Source: Tianweitania aestuarii (lineage in GTDB: Bacteria > Pseudomonadota > Alphaproteobacteria > Rhizobiales > Rhizobiaceae). Taken from it: 64,000 nucleotides of DNA. Within the stretch, counting starts at the first letter, position 1; each line of letters starts with the position of its first letter. The notes beneath the pieces are model-generated. The model was given only the letters and a program-made list of their open reading frames with translations, did no database searches and had not been told where the DNA came from. The position numbers were made by a program, and so were the translations under genes. The stretch is from contig NZ_JAFMNX010000003.1 in the NCBI RefSeq assembly GCF_018457165.1, forward strand, positions 496,001 to 560,000, written 5' to 3'. Positions 33,961 to 42,367 of the stretch are shown here, one piece after another.

Positions 33961-34689
33961 TCATCCGCAAAGCTCCTTCAGCAAATCCCAGGTGATGGTG
34001 ATGTCCCGCTCGAGTTCAGCGCGCGCTTGGGCTTCGTCGCGGCGGTCGATCGCGGCAAGAATGGCAAGATGCTGCCGGATGTATGGCTCGTGCGTGCCGT
34101 TCTTGACGAGAGGTTTCACATGCTTGGACAGCATCCGCATATAGGGCCCGAAGCGGAGCCACAGCGTGTCGATCAGTTGCACAAGCACGTCGGAGCCGGA
34201 CGCCCGGTAGATCGCGAAGTGGAAATCGCGATTGCCCACCAGCATGCTGTAAACATTACCGGCCTTGGCTGCCGCCGTATGCGCGTCTTCGATTTGCACA
34301 AGGCGGGCCAGATCTTCGGCCGTGATGAACCGTGTGCCGAGCTCGACGGCCAACCCTTCCACGGCCACCCGCGCCCGACACAGATCGTCCAGCCGCGCAA
34401 GCGTCACGGGAGGAACGCGTGCCGACCCGTTGCGTGAAACATCAAGCGCGTTCTCGGCCGCGAGACGACGCAGGGCTTCGCGCACCGGCATATGGCTGGT
34501 GCCGAACTGCCCCGCGAGCAAGGAAATCGTCAGCGCCTGTCCCGGATCGAAGTCGCCATTGATCAGCGCACTGCGCAGCTGGCTATAAACCATGTCTTGG
34601 ACTGTGGCGCGGGTGGTGACGCGCTCAAGAACAGGTTCAAGGGTCAATGCGACGGTTCCGATGCTATGCGAATGCTCTAGCCTTAACAC
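33961..34689 (-). CDS. GntR family transcriptional regulator, FCD subfamily
   Basis: A regulator of about 242 residues if it starts at GTG 34689; the frame is open to 34764, and the extra N-terminal residues look unlike the family. The winged helix contains FGTSHMPVREALRRLAAENA, identical over 20 residues to the regulator at 1618. The FCD domain has VAVEGLAVELGTRF, NRDFHFAIYRASGS and RQHLAILAAIDRRD. It lies directly upstream of the kynureninase-like gene and its importer, with an operator-like palindrome between, and probably represses them. The exact start is uncertain. Confidence 0.88.
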   Translation of the reverse strand: MLRLEHSHSIGTVALTLEPVLERVTTRATVQDMVYSQLRSALINGDFDPGQALTISLLAGQFGTSHMPVREALRRLAAENALDVSRNGSARVPPVTLARLDDLCRARVAVEGLAVELGTRFITAEDLARLVQIEDAHTAAAKAGNVYSMLVGNRDFHFAIYRASGSDVLVQLIDTLWLRFGPYMRMLSKHVKPLVKNGTHEPYIRQHLAILAAIDRRDEAQARAELERDITITWDLLKELCG

Positions 34690-34762
34690 AACGCCCTTGT
34701 TCGTCCACCTCTGTGCACCAGGCGCTGCCACCCACACTTTGAAGCCGCAAGAGCACCCCCAC

Positions 34763-34798
34763 AAAAAAGCGCCTGCCCGGTTCCCCAGGCAGACGCTT
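34763..34798 (-). terminator. Rho-independent terminator of the methionine importer operon
   Basis: On the reverse strand AAGCGTCTGCC pairs with GGCAGGCGCTT (one mismatch) around a 10-base loop, followed by a run of six T. It lies 27 bases after the metQ stop. Its upstream edge abuts the 5' region of the GntR gene, separating the two reverse-strand operons. Confidence 0.8.
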
Positions 34799-34824
34799 GT
34801 CAGTTCACCTATACGCCTGGCTGC

Positions 34825-35610
34825 TTACCAGCTGGCGAGAACCGAGCCCTTGAAGGTCTTTTCCACGAAGTCGCGGATCTGGTCGGAATGGTAGGCTGCA
34901 ACCAGTTCCTTGACCCAGGGCTTGTCCTTGTCTTCGCTGCGCACCGCGATCACGTTGACATAGGGGCCCTTCGGGCTTTCGCGCAGGATCGGGTCTTTGA
35001 CCGGATCGAGACCGGCTTGTTCGGCATAGTTGGTGTTGATGCCGGCGGCATCGACGTCGGGCAGCGCGCGGGGCAGCTGGGCTGCGTCGATCTCGACGAT
35101 CTTCAGGTTCTTCGGGTTTTCGGTGATGTCGGCGATGCTGGCCTTGGTGCCCACGCCGTCCTTGAGCTTGATCACGCCTTCATCGGCCATGAGCAGAAGA
35201 ACGCGGCCGCCATTGGTGGGATCGTTGGGAATGGCAACCGTGCCGCCTTCGGGCAGGTCGCCGATCGCCTTGATCTTGTTGGAATAGATGCCGATCGGGA
35301 AGTTCACGGTGGTGGCGACCGACTCGATCTTGTAGCCGCGATCCGTCACCTGGTTGTCGAGATAAGGCTGGTGCTGGAACGAGTTGGCGTCGAGTTCGCC
35401 CGAGTTCAGCGCTTCGTTGGGAACGACGTAATCGGAAAACTCGATGATCTCGAGATCGATGTCCTTTGGCGCCAGAAGCGGCTTCACGGCTTCGAGGATC
35501 TGGGCATGTGGTCCGGGCGTCACGCCGATCTTGATCGTTTCGGCATAAGCCGCACCGGTGGTCAGCGCAAGGCCGAGCGCGAGGCCGGCAAAAAGGGTCT
35601 TCAGGGTCAT
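34825..35610 (-). CDS. metQ: Methionine-binding protein MetQ (NlpA family)
   Basis: A 261-residue NlpA/MetQ-type binding protein. The signal peptide ends AAYA before ETIKIGVTPGPHAQILE. Family blocks are LEIIEFSDYVVPNEAL, LDANSFQHQPYLD, GTVAIPNDPTNGGRVL and AGINTNYAEQAGLDP. No lipobox cysteine is present at the cleavage site, so the protein is probably a free periplasmic receptor rather than the usual lipoprotein. It is the last gene of metN-metI-metQ. The transporter family also imports other amino acids or their derivatives, but the gene set is the standard methionine one. Confidence 0.93.
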   Translation of the reverse strand: MTLKTLFAGLALGLALTTGAAYAETIKIGVTPGPHAQILEAVKPLLAPKDIDLEIIEFSDYVVPNEALNSGELDANSFQHQPYLDNQVTDRGYKIESVATTVNFPIGIYSNKIKAIGDLPEGGTVAIPNDPTNGGRVLLLMADEGVIKLKDGVGTKASIADITENPKNLKIVEIDAAQLPRALPDVDAAGINTNYAEQAGLDPVKDPILRESPKGPYVNVIAVRSEDKDKPWVKELVAAYHSDQIRDFVEKTFKGSVLASW

Positions 35611-35640
35611 GAGAAAGGGATCCTTGAACTGGAGGGGGGG

Positions 35641-36318
35641 TTAGAACCGCGAACGCTTGTCGAAGCGCCGCGCAAGAAAATCGCCAAGGCTTTGCACGCC
35701 CTGCACGAGAATGATCAGCACGATCACCACCGTCAGCATCACGTCGGGCATGAAACGCTGGTAACCGAAGCGGATGCCGAGATCGCCAAGTCCGCCGCCG
35801 CCAACGGCGCCCACCATGGCCGAATAGCCGATCAAACTGACCACGGTCAGCGTCAGCGCCAGGGTGATGGCGGGCAGCGCTTCGGGTAACAACACCTTGC
35901 GCACGATCTGCATCGGGGTCGCACCCATTGCCCGGGCGGCTTCGATCAGGCCCTGGTCGACGCCGCGAATGGCGCCTTCGATCACGCGGGCGATAAAGGG
36001 CGCGGCTGCAATCGTCAGCGGCACGATCGCAGCCTTCGTGCCGATCGAGGTGCCGGCCAGAAAGCGCGTCAGCGGCACGATGGCGACAACGAGGATGATG
36101 AAGGGCGTGGAGCGCGCCGCATTCACGATGAGGCCGAGCACGCTGTTGATCCAGGGTGCCGCAAACAGTTCGCCGGAGCGGCTGGTCGCCAGAAACACGC
36201 CGAGCGGAATGCCGATCAGCGAGCCGATCAGGCCCGACACACCCACCATATAAAGGGTCTGGCCGAAGGAGGAGATCAGCAGGTTGAGGATCTGCGGGGA
36301 AAACACATCAGGCCACAT
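35641..36318 (-). CDS. metI: Methionine ABC transporter permease MetI
   Basis: A 225-residue permease with about five helices: [41 protein letters not shown] and the coupling motif [25 protein letters not shown], followed by [26 protein letters not shown], a MetI hallmark. ATG 36318 overlaps the end of metN by 11 bases, and this start is preferred over an upstream in-frame codon. Confidence 0.93.
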   Translation of the reverse strand: MWPDVFSPQILNLLISSFGQTLYMVGVSGLIGSLIGIPLGVFLATSRSGELFAAPWINSVLGLIVNAARSTPFIILVVAIVPLTRFLAGTSIGTKAAIVPLTIAAAPFIARVIEGAIRGVDQGLIEAARAMGATPMQIVRKVLLPEALPAITLALTLTVVSLIGYSAMVGAVGGGGLGDLGIRFGYQRFMPDVMLTVVIVLIILVQGVQSLGDFLARRFDKRSRF

Positions 36319-37414
36319 AGCCGAGCACCTCCACTTGAAGGCCGAGTTCGCGCGACGCATCCGTCAGCGCCTGCAGATGGGCCTGATCGGCCGGCGTGCT
36401 GACAACCAGCGTGCCGAACGGATGACCGCCGATATAGTCGACATTGCCCTGGATGATGCCGAGATCGATGTTGAGCTTGCGCGTCAGCACCGACAAAAAC
36501 GGCTGGCTGGCATCGCCGCCGGTAAAGGTGAGGCGCACCAGAACCTGGCTGCCGGCCAGCGGCTGGGCGCTCAAACGGCTGGCCAGATGCGCCGGCAGTT
36601 CGTTGCCGGTGATCGACGACACGAAGGAGCGCGTGGTTGGATGCTGCGGGCGGGTAAACAGGTCGAAGGTCGGGCCTTCTTCCACGATGCGCCCGCCATC
36701 AATCACCGCAACACGGTCGGTCACCGCCTTGATCACCGACATTTCATGCGTGATCAAAAGGATGGTCAGGTCGAGTTCGGCATTCACCTGGCGCAAGAGC
36801 GCCAGGATCTGCTCGGTGGTTTCAGGGTCGAGCGCCGAGGTCGCTTCATCCGAAAGCAGCACCTTCGGATCGGTCGCCAGAGCGCGGGCAATGCCGACGC
36901 GCTGTTTCTGGCCACCCGACAGTTCGGCGGGATAACGGCGCGCCTTGTCGGCCAGTCCCACAAGGTCGAGCAGCGGCATGACCTTGTTTTTGATGGCGGC
37001 ACTGCTGACACCGGCGATTTCGAGCGGCAAGGCGACATTGTCGTAGGCGGTGCGGCGCGCCAGAAGGTTGAAATGCTGGAAGATCATGCCGATCGAGCGT
37101 CGTTCGTGACGCAAGGCGCGCTCGTCCAGCGCCGAAATGTCGGTGCCGTCCACGATCACCTGGCCGCGTGTCGGCCGTTCAAGCCCGTTCACGAGGCGGA
37201 TCAGGGTCGACTTGCCGGCGCCCGAACGGCCGATCACGCCAAGGATCGCACCCTTCGGGACATCGAGCGTGATCGTGTGCAGCGCGGTCACCGCACCCGT
37301 GCCGGTACGCCCGGCATAGGTCTTTTCCACCTCGCGCAACTGGATCAAGGCGGGCGGCGGCGGCGCGGCGGCGGGTGCTGCGGCAGGGGAAAAGGAAGTG
37401 GGTGTCAAAGTCAC
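36308..37414 (-). CDS. metN: Methionine ABC transporter ATP-binding protein MetN with regulatory NIL domain
   Basis: A 368-residue ATPase: Walker [14 protein letters not shown]-loop [17 protein letters not shown], signature [15 protein letters not shown], Walker [15 protein letters not shown] and switch His [10 protein letters not shown]. The last ~85 residues form the NIL/C2 domain ([31 protein letters not shown]), which in MetN binds methionine and inhibits uptake. The start is GTG 37414. The first ~22 residues are an Ala/Pro-rich extension. It is the first gene of metNIQ. Confidence 0.93.
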   Translation of the reverse strand: MTLTPTSFSPAAAPAAAPPPPALIQLREVEKTYAGRTGTGAVTALHTITLDVPKGAILGVIGRSGAGKSTLIRLVNGLERPTRGQVIVDGTDISALDERALRHERRSIGMIFQHFNLLARRTAYDNVALPLEIAGVSSAAIKNKVMPLLDLVGLADKARRYPAELSGGQKQRVGIARALATDPKVLLSDEATSALDPETTEQILALLRQVNAELDLTILLITHEMSVIKAVTDRVAVIDGGRIVEEGPTFDLFTRPQHPTTRSFVSSITGNELPAHLASRLSAQPLAGSQVLVRLTFTGGDASQPFLSVLTRKLNIDLGIIQGNVDYIGGHPFGTLVVSTPADQAHLQALTDASRELGLQVEVLGYVA

Positions 37415-37484
37415 AGGTAGTCCGAAATTGGGAGCGTATAGCTACTTGTTTTCTGGCGAAGGTGTCGAGGAACGCGGGTTCGCC

Positions 37485-37524
37485 GAACGGTTCTGAAAGA
37501 GCACGTTCTTAAACGAAACGGTTC
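37485..37524. repeat. AACGGTT repeats upstream of metN
   Basis: GAACGGTTC (37485-37493, palindromic) and GAAACGGTTC (37515-37524, followed by GAAACGG) lie 30 bases apart in the 280-base divergent region between metN and the Mfd-like gene. They could be operators for methionine control. No SAM riboswitch fold was recognised here. Apart from this and the stress-type promoter at 37643, the region shows nothing else. Confidence 0.3.
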
Positions 37525-37642
37525 GAAACGGGTCAGATTTTCCAAAATAGGGCAGCGCGGCAAACCGTCACCACATGAGCCGGTTTTCCGTGCTGATCGC
37601 CCATGCCTGACTTCCGGATGTCGGGAGGCTGCAGCCGGGCGC

Positions 37643-37668
37643 GGAACTGTTCGCACGTCATCCGTGTT
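37643..37668 (+). promoter_or_regulatory. Candidate EcfG (general stress) promoter before the Mfd-like gene
   Basis: GGAAC at 37643-37647 and tGTT at 37665-37668 are separated by 17 bases, matching the alphaproteobacterial EcfG consensus GGAAC-N16/17-cGTT except for one base. It lies 28 bases upstream of the ATG at 37696. The motif is short and could be fortuitous. Confidence 0.35.
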
Positions 37669-37695
37669 TGGCTGCAACATTTTCCGGGGGTCTTC

Positions 37696-40600
37696 ATGCC
37701 ATCTCGTTTAGCCGTGGCCGAAAGTGAGCCGCAGCTCGTTCCAGGCGCTCTGCCAATGCCGACCGATCTCGTTGCCCGTCATGCACCCGCCGCAGCTGTC
37801 GCGGCCCGCCTCCTGTCCACCTTTGCCGATGAGAAAGCGCCCGGCCTGATCCACATCGCGCGCAGCGAACGCGAGGCCGACGAGATCGCGCGTGCGCTTC
37901 GCTGTTTCGATCCCGCGATCGAAGTGCTGCTTCTGCCGCCGTGGGATTGTCTGCCCTATGACCGCACCCCGCCGCAGCGCGACTGCATGGGTCAGCGCAT
38001 GGCGGCACTTGCCGCAATCGATAGACAGCCAAACAAGCGCCGGCTGGTGGTCACGTCGCCCGCCGCCATGCTGCAGGGCCTGCCCCCGGCTAATGTCGTT
38101 CTGGAAGCCAGCTTTTCGATCGCCATCGGCGACACGCTGGATCGCGACGCGCTGAGCGCCTTTCTCCTACGCACCGGCTATATTCTCGATGATCGCGTCG
38201 ATGAAGCGGGCGAAGCAGCCCTGCTCGGCGATGTCGTGGATATTTTCCCGGCCTCCGACGCCTTCCCCGTTCGCGTCATGCTGGGCGACGGCGATATCGT
38301 GGAAGACATCCGCACCTATGATCCGGCAACACAGCGCACAAACGAGTCGATCAAAAGCCTCGCCTTCGGCCCCGCCAGCGAAGCCATTGCGCCGGCAGGT
38401 GAGGAGGAAGCCGACGCGGTATCCGGTCAGAGCATGGAAGCGCGCATGTCGGCGCTTTATGACGACATGGGAACGCTGTTTGATCGCCTGCCCGACTTCG
38501 CCGTCAGCCTGTCGGAAGAAGCGGATGAGCGCGCCGATGCGGCCCTCGACCTGATCAAGGATGCGCTTCAGGCCCGCCGCGACTTCGGCGAAGCGCATTC
38601 GCGCGGCGGCGATACCTATTACATCGATGCAAAATCCTGGAAAAAGGCGCTGAAGAGCCGCAAGCCTGTGACGATCAAGGCTGAAGCGGTGGAAGCGGTG
38701 CCGCGCTTCACCCTGGAAACGCATCCGCAAAAAGCCTTTGCCCGCTTCGTGAAGAAAAAGGTCGAGGCCGGCAAACGCGTGGTGGTCACGGGCGTCGGTC
38801 CCGAGCTCAGGCGTTTGTCGCGCATTCTGGCGCGCAATGTGGATGGCGAGGTGACCAGCGTCGACACCTGGCAGGCGGCGCTCGAAACGCCGAAGGCCGG
38901 CGTCACCAAGGCCGCTTTCGATCTCAGCGGCGGCTTCGACGATCCCGACAATGATCTTGTCGTGGTCACCGCGTCCGATCTGTTCGGCGCGCGTTTGAGC
39001 GCAAGCGAAGCCACGACCGAAGACCTCCTATCGGAACCGGAACTGCGCGTCGGCGATGTCGTGATCCACGAAGATCACGGCGTCGGCGTTCTGCGTGCGT
39101 TGGAAAGCGTCACGGTGGACGGGGCCGAGCGTGATGCCGTGCGGCTGGAATATCATGGCGAAGCGTCGGTTCTGTCGCCGATCGAGGAGTTCGGCCGCAT
39201 CTGGCGCTATGGCGCGGAAGCCGAAGCCGTGAAGCTCGATCGCCTCAACACCGATGCCTGGCTGAAGCGGCGCGCCGAAGTCAGCCGCGAGATCGACAAG
39301 GCCGCCGCCGATCTGATCGCGGCTGCAAAGGCGCGCGCTGCAGAAACGGCCGAAGCGATCAAGCCGCCGCGTGCCGCTTACGCCAAGTTCACGTCGCGCT
39401 TTCCTTATCCCGAAACGCCCGATCAGGCGGCCTCGATCGAGGCGGTGCTGGACGATCTGGAATCCGGCAAGGTCATGAACCGGCTGATCTGCGGCGATGT
39501 CGGCTTCGGTAAGACGGAGATCGCGCTGCGTGCCGCGGCAGCCGTGGCTTTGACCGGCAAGCAGGTCGCGGTTGTCGCGCCGACCACGGTTCTGGTGCGC
39601 CAGCACTTCGAGAACTTCCAGCGCCGCTTTGCCGATACCGGCATCAAGGTCGGCCATCTCTCGCGCATCACCGCCGGTTCCGAAATGGAGGCCGTCAAGG
39701 AAGGGTTGAAGTCGGGCGAGATCGGCATCGTGGTCGCCACTCAGGCCGTGGCCTCCGACGATGTCACCTTTGCCGATCTCGGCCTGCTGGTGATCGACGA
39801 GGAGCATCGCTTCGGCGCCAAGCTCAAAGACAAGATGCGCACGCTTGCTCCCGCGCTTCATACGCTCACCATGAGCGCGACGCCCATTCCCCGCACGCTG
39901 CAATCGGCGATGGTCGGCGTGCAGGATGTCAGCATTCTGGCAAGCCCGCCGGCGCGCCGCCGTCCGATCCGCACCTTTCTTGCGCCTTACGATGCCGCGT
40001 CCCTGAAGACCGCGCTGATCCGGGAAAAACGACGTGGCGGTCAAAGCTTCTTTGTGGCGCCCCGCATCGAGGATCTCGGCGAGATCGAGGCCCTCCTGAA
40101 GACCCTCGTGCCCAAGCTCGATCTGCGGGTCGCGCATGGCAAGATGGATGCCAAGGGCATGGACGAGGTCATGGTCGGCTTTGCCGCCGGAAAGGGCGAC
40201 ATTCTCCTGTCCACCAACATCATCGAAAGCGGCCTTGATGTGCCGCGCGCCAATACGATGATCGTGTGGCGTGCCGACCGCTTCGGTCTCGCCCAACTCC
40301 ACCAGCTGCGTGGCCGCGTCGGGCGCGGTCGAACCCAGGGCGTGACCTATCTTCTCACCGAAGCCGACAAGGCGGTGCCCGACGCCACCCGCTCGCGCCT
40401 GTCCACGCTGGTTGCCTTCGACCGCCTCGGCTCGGGTCTCGCCATCAGCGCCCGCGACCTCGATCTGCGCGGCGCCGGCGATCTCATGGGCGAGGAACAG
40501 GCCGGTCATATGAAGCTGATCGGCGTCAGCCTGTATCAGCGCCTTCTCGCCCAAGCCGTGGATGCCGCGCGCGGCGATGCGGCCGGCGATCGCACCGAGC

Positions 40601-41013
40601 CCGAGATCAATCTGGAAATGGCGGGATCGATCCCGCAGGACTACGTGCCGGAAGCCACGATCCGCCTCAACCTGTACGCCCGTCTCCAGCGTATCACCCG
40701 AACCGAAGAACTCGACGCCTTTGTTGAAGAAATCGCCGACCGCTTCGGCGAGCCGCCGGAAGCCGTCACCACCCTGCTCGACCTCGCCCGCCTGAAACTC
40801 CTTGCCCGCGATCACGGCATGTCGCGCATCGCCGCCGGCCCGAAAGCAACCGCCATCAGCTTCCGCAAGACGCCGACCGAAGCACGTTGGAAGTCGTGGC
40901 TGAAAGGCGAGGACGTGTCGCGTCGAGAAGATCGTCTGATCCTCGCCAAGTCGACCGAACCGGGTTCTGAGCGTCTGGAACTCGTCAGATCGCTGCTCGA
41001 AACGATGGCGTGA
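37696..41013 (+). CDS. Mfd-like DNA translocase (transcription-repair coupling factor homologue)
   Basis: A 1105-residue superfamily 2 translocase with the Mfd layout: a UvrB-like N-terminal module (LLPPWDCLPYD, GDVVDIFPA), a CarD-type RNA polymerase interaction domain near residues 450-545 (RVGDVVIHEDHGVGVL), RecG-like motors with Walker A GDVGFGKTE near 600, DEEHRFG near 700, TMSATPIPRT near 725 and QLRGRVGRGR near 870, and a C-terminal TRCF domain. It would push or release stalled RNA polymerase. It is slightly shorter than typical Mfd (about 1150), and motif II reads DEEH where canonical Mfd has DEEQ. It may be a second, divergent Mfd paralogue or the only copy; the window cannot decide. 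ATG 37696 follows GGGGG. Confidence 0.85.
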   Translation: MPSRLAVAESEPQLVPGALPMPTDLVARHAPAAAVAARLLSTFADEKAPGLIHIARSEREADEIARALRCFDPAIEVLLLPPWDCLPYDRTPPQRDCMGQRMAALAAIDRQPNKRRLVVTSPAAMLQGLPPANVVLEASFSIAIGDTLDRDALSAFLLRTGYILDDRVDEAGEAALLGDVVDIFPASDAFPVRVMLGDGDIVEDIRTYDPATQRTNESIKSLAFGPASEAIAPAGEEEADAVSGQSMEARMSALYDDMGTLFDRLPDFAVSLSEEADERADAALDLIKDALQARRDFGEAHSRGGDTYYIDAKSWKKALKSRKPVTIKAEAVEAVPRFTLETHPQKAFARFVKKKVEAGKRVVVTGVGPELRRLSRILARNVDGEVTSVDTWQAALETPKAGVTKAAFDLSGGFDDPDNDLVVVTASDLFGARLSASEATTEDLLSEPELRVGDVVIHEDHGVGVLRALESVTVDGAERDAVRLEYHGEASVLSPIEEFGRIWRYGAEAEAVKLDRLNTDAWLKRRAEVSREIDKAAADLIAAAKARAAETAEAIKPPRAAYAKFTSRFPYPETPDQAASIEAVLDDLESGKVMNRLICGDVGFGKTEIALRAAAAVALTGKQVAVVAPTTVLVRQHFENFQRRFADTGIKVGHLSRITAGSEMEAVKEGLKSGEIGIVVATQAVASDDVTFADLGLLVIDEEHRFGAKLKDKMRTLAPALHTLTMSATPIPRTLQSAMVGVQDVSILASPPARRRPIRTFLAPYDAASLKTALIREKRRGGQSFFVAPRIEDLGEIEALLKTLVPKLDLRVAHGKMDAKGMDEVMVGFAAGKGDILLSTNIIESGLDVPRANTMIVWRADRFGLAQLHQLRGRVGRGRTQGVTYLLTEADKAVPDATRSRLSTLVAFDRLGSGLAISARDLDLRGAGDLMGEEQAGHMKLIGVSLYQRLLAQAVDAARGDAAGDRTEPEINLEMAGSIPQDYVPEATIRLNLYARLQRITRTEELDAFVEEIADRFGEPPEAVTTLLDLARLKLLARDHGMSRIAAGPKATAISFRKTPTEARWKSWLKGEDVSRREDRLILAKSTEPGSERLELVRSLLETMA

Positions 41014-41062
41014 CGACAAAGAACGCGGCGCTCACGGCTCGCGCTTCACCAGATAACAAAAA

Positions 41063-41086
41063 GGAACGCCGATGCCTCGGCGTTCC
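41063..41086 (+). terminator. Hairpin terminator after the Mfd-like gene
   Basis: A perfect 10-base stem GGAACGCCGA / TCGGCGTTCC with a TGCC loop, preceded by an A run (AAAAA), so the reverse strand carries the T run. It is suited to terminate the reverse-strand short-chain dehydrogenase and possibly also the forward Mfd-like transcript. Confidence 0.7.
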
Positions 41087-41133
41087 CCTTGTTCTGTGTT
41101 GCCATATCGGCGTTCTGCGCTGCCAAATAGCGG

Positions 41134-42168
41134 TTACGGACCGCCATTACCGCCCACCGCACCATAAACCTGGCCGGTCGCGAAGCTGTTTTCGTTCGAT
41201 GCCAGCAGCACGTAAATGCCCGCCAGTTCGCCCGGCTGACCGGCGCGACCGAGCGGCGTATCGGCGCCGAACTGCGGCAGATCCTCCGGCAGCTGGCCAC
41301 CGCTCGGCTGCAACGGCGTCCAGATCGGACCCGGCGCAACACCGTTGACCCGAATGCCCTTCGGGGCCAGCTGCTTGGCCAGGCTCTGCACGAAGTTGCG
41401 CCCGCACGCTTTCGTCATGGCATAATCCATGATCACGTCGGGCGGATCGTAAGCCACGACCGAGGTCGTGATGATGATCGACGAACCGGGCTTGAGGTGC
41501 TGCAACGCAGCCTTTGTCAGCCAGAACATCGCATAGACATTGGTCTTGAACGTCGCGTCGAAGTCTTCGTCGGAGATGTCTTCGAGGCTTTCACGCGCCT
41601 GTTGGCGTGCCGCATTGCTGACGAAAATGTCGAGCCCACCGAGTTCGCGCGACGCATCCTCGATCAGCTTGCTGCAGAACGCGCGATCCTTCAGATCGCC
41701 CGGCAAAGCCACGGCCTTGCGGCCTTCCGCCTCGATCAGTGCGACAACTTCCTTGGCGTCGGATTCTTCCTGCGGCAAATAGTTGATGGCGACATCGGCA
41801 CCTTCGCGGGCATAGGCGATCGCAGCCGCGCGACCCATGCCGGAATCGCCGCCGGTGATCAGCGCCTTGCGGCCGGCGAGCCGTCCGGAGCCCTTGTAGC
41901 TTTCCTCGCCATGGTCGGGCTTCGGGTCCATCTTGCTGGCAAGACCCGGCCATTCCTGCGTCTGCGCGGGATAAGGCGGCTGCGGATACTTCGTGGTCGG
42001 ATCCTGCAAGGGCTGCGTCGGTGTTGCTGCCGCTGCCGCTGTGCCAGATTTCGCGGCTCCACTGCTTTCCTGCGCACTCGCACGGCCGGCAAAAGCCGTC
42101 ACGAGGCCGGCGGACATGCCGCCAACAAGAAGACGCCGGGAGCGATCGGCGCTGTCGGATGTCATCAT
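41134..42168 (-). CDS. Short-chain dehydrogenase/reductase with a Tat-type signal peptide
   Basis: A 344-residue SDR. The N-terminus has a twin-arginine signal (DRSRRLLVGGMSAGLVTAFAGRASAQ), then a Pro/Gln-rich linker typical of the YhdF/glucose-ribitol dehydrogenase-like SDRs. The cofactor motif is ALITGGDSGMGRAAAI, the catalytic Ser lies in IITTSVVAYD and the YxxxK in DYAMTKACGR. Tat export of a folded, cofactor-bound SDR to the periplasm is implied but unproven; exported SDRs are uncommon. Adjacent ATGs at 42168 and 42165 follow GGAGA. It is divergent from the TPP-enzyme gene. The substrate is unknown. Confidence 0.88.
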   Translation of the reverse strand: MMTSDSADRSRRLLVGGMSAGLVTAFAGRASAQESSGAAKSGTAAAAATPTQPLQDPTTKYPQPPYPAQTQEWPGLASKMDPKPDHGEESYKGSGRLAGRKALITGGDSGMGRAAAIAYAREGADVAINYLPQEESDAKEVVALIEAEGRKAVALPGDLKDRAFCSKLIEDASRELGGLDIFVSNAARQQARESLEDISDEDFDATFKTNVYAMFWLTKAALQHLKPGSSIIITTSVVAYDPPDVIMDYAMTKACGRNFVQSLAKQLAPKGIRVNGVAPGPIWTPLQPSGGQLPEDLPQFGADTPLGRAGQPGELAGIYVLLASNENSFATGQVYGAVGGNGGP

Positions 42169-42277
42169 CGTCTCCAATCTTGTATGAAAATCGCATCTGG
42201 CAAAGCCTCAGCGCCGCCACCTGTTCCCCCATCACGCAAAACTTTACCGATCGGGCCGAACATGCCTCCTTGCTGAT

Positions 42278-42302
42278 GGAACGGCGGCGCAGTTCAGGGG
42301 TT
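42278..42302 (+). promoter_or_regulatory. Candidate EcfG promoter before the TPP-dependent oxidase gene
   Basis: GGAAC (42278-42282), 16 bases, then gGTT (42299-42302), one mismatch to the GGAAC-N16-cGTT consensus, 66 bases upstream of the ATG at 42368. On the opposite strand the SDR promoter region has GTGATGGGGGAAC, which resembles the -35 context before the superoxide dismutase, but with a poor -10 element. Confidence 0.35.
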
Positions 42303-42367
42303 AGCGGGCAGGACCGGACCAGCCGGTCCTCAACATCCAGTTTCCCCCGCCAAAAGGACCGCGCCCG

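Noticed and set aside
37415-37600. Possible SAM riboswitch upstream of metN
   Set aside because: Some words recall SAM-II elements (GTGGTGA, GCTGCC), but no pseudoknot or conserved core could be laid out on the reverse strand, so it is not reported.
39028-41019. Long open frame antisense to the Mfd-like gene
   Set aside because: A 663-codon reverse frame is open only because of the strong third-position GC bias of the sense gene; its translation is low-complexity and matches no family pattern.
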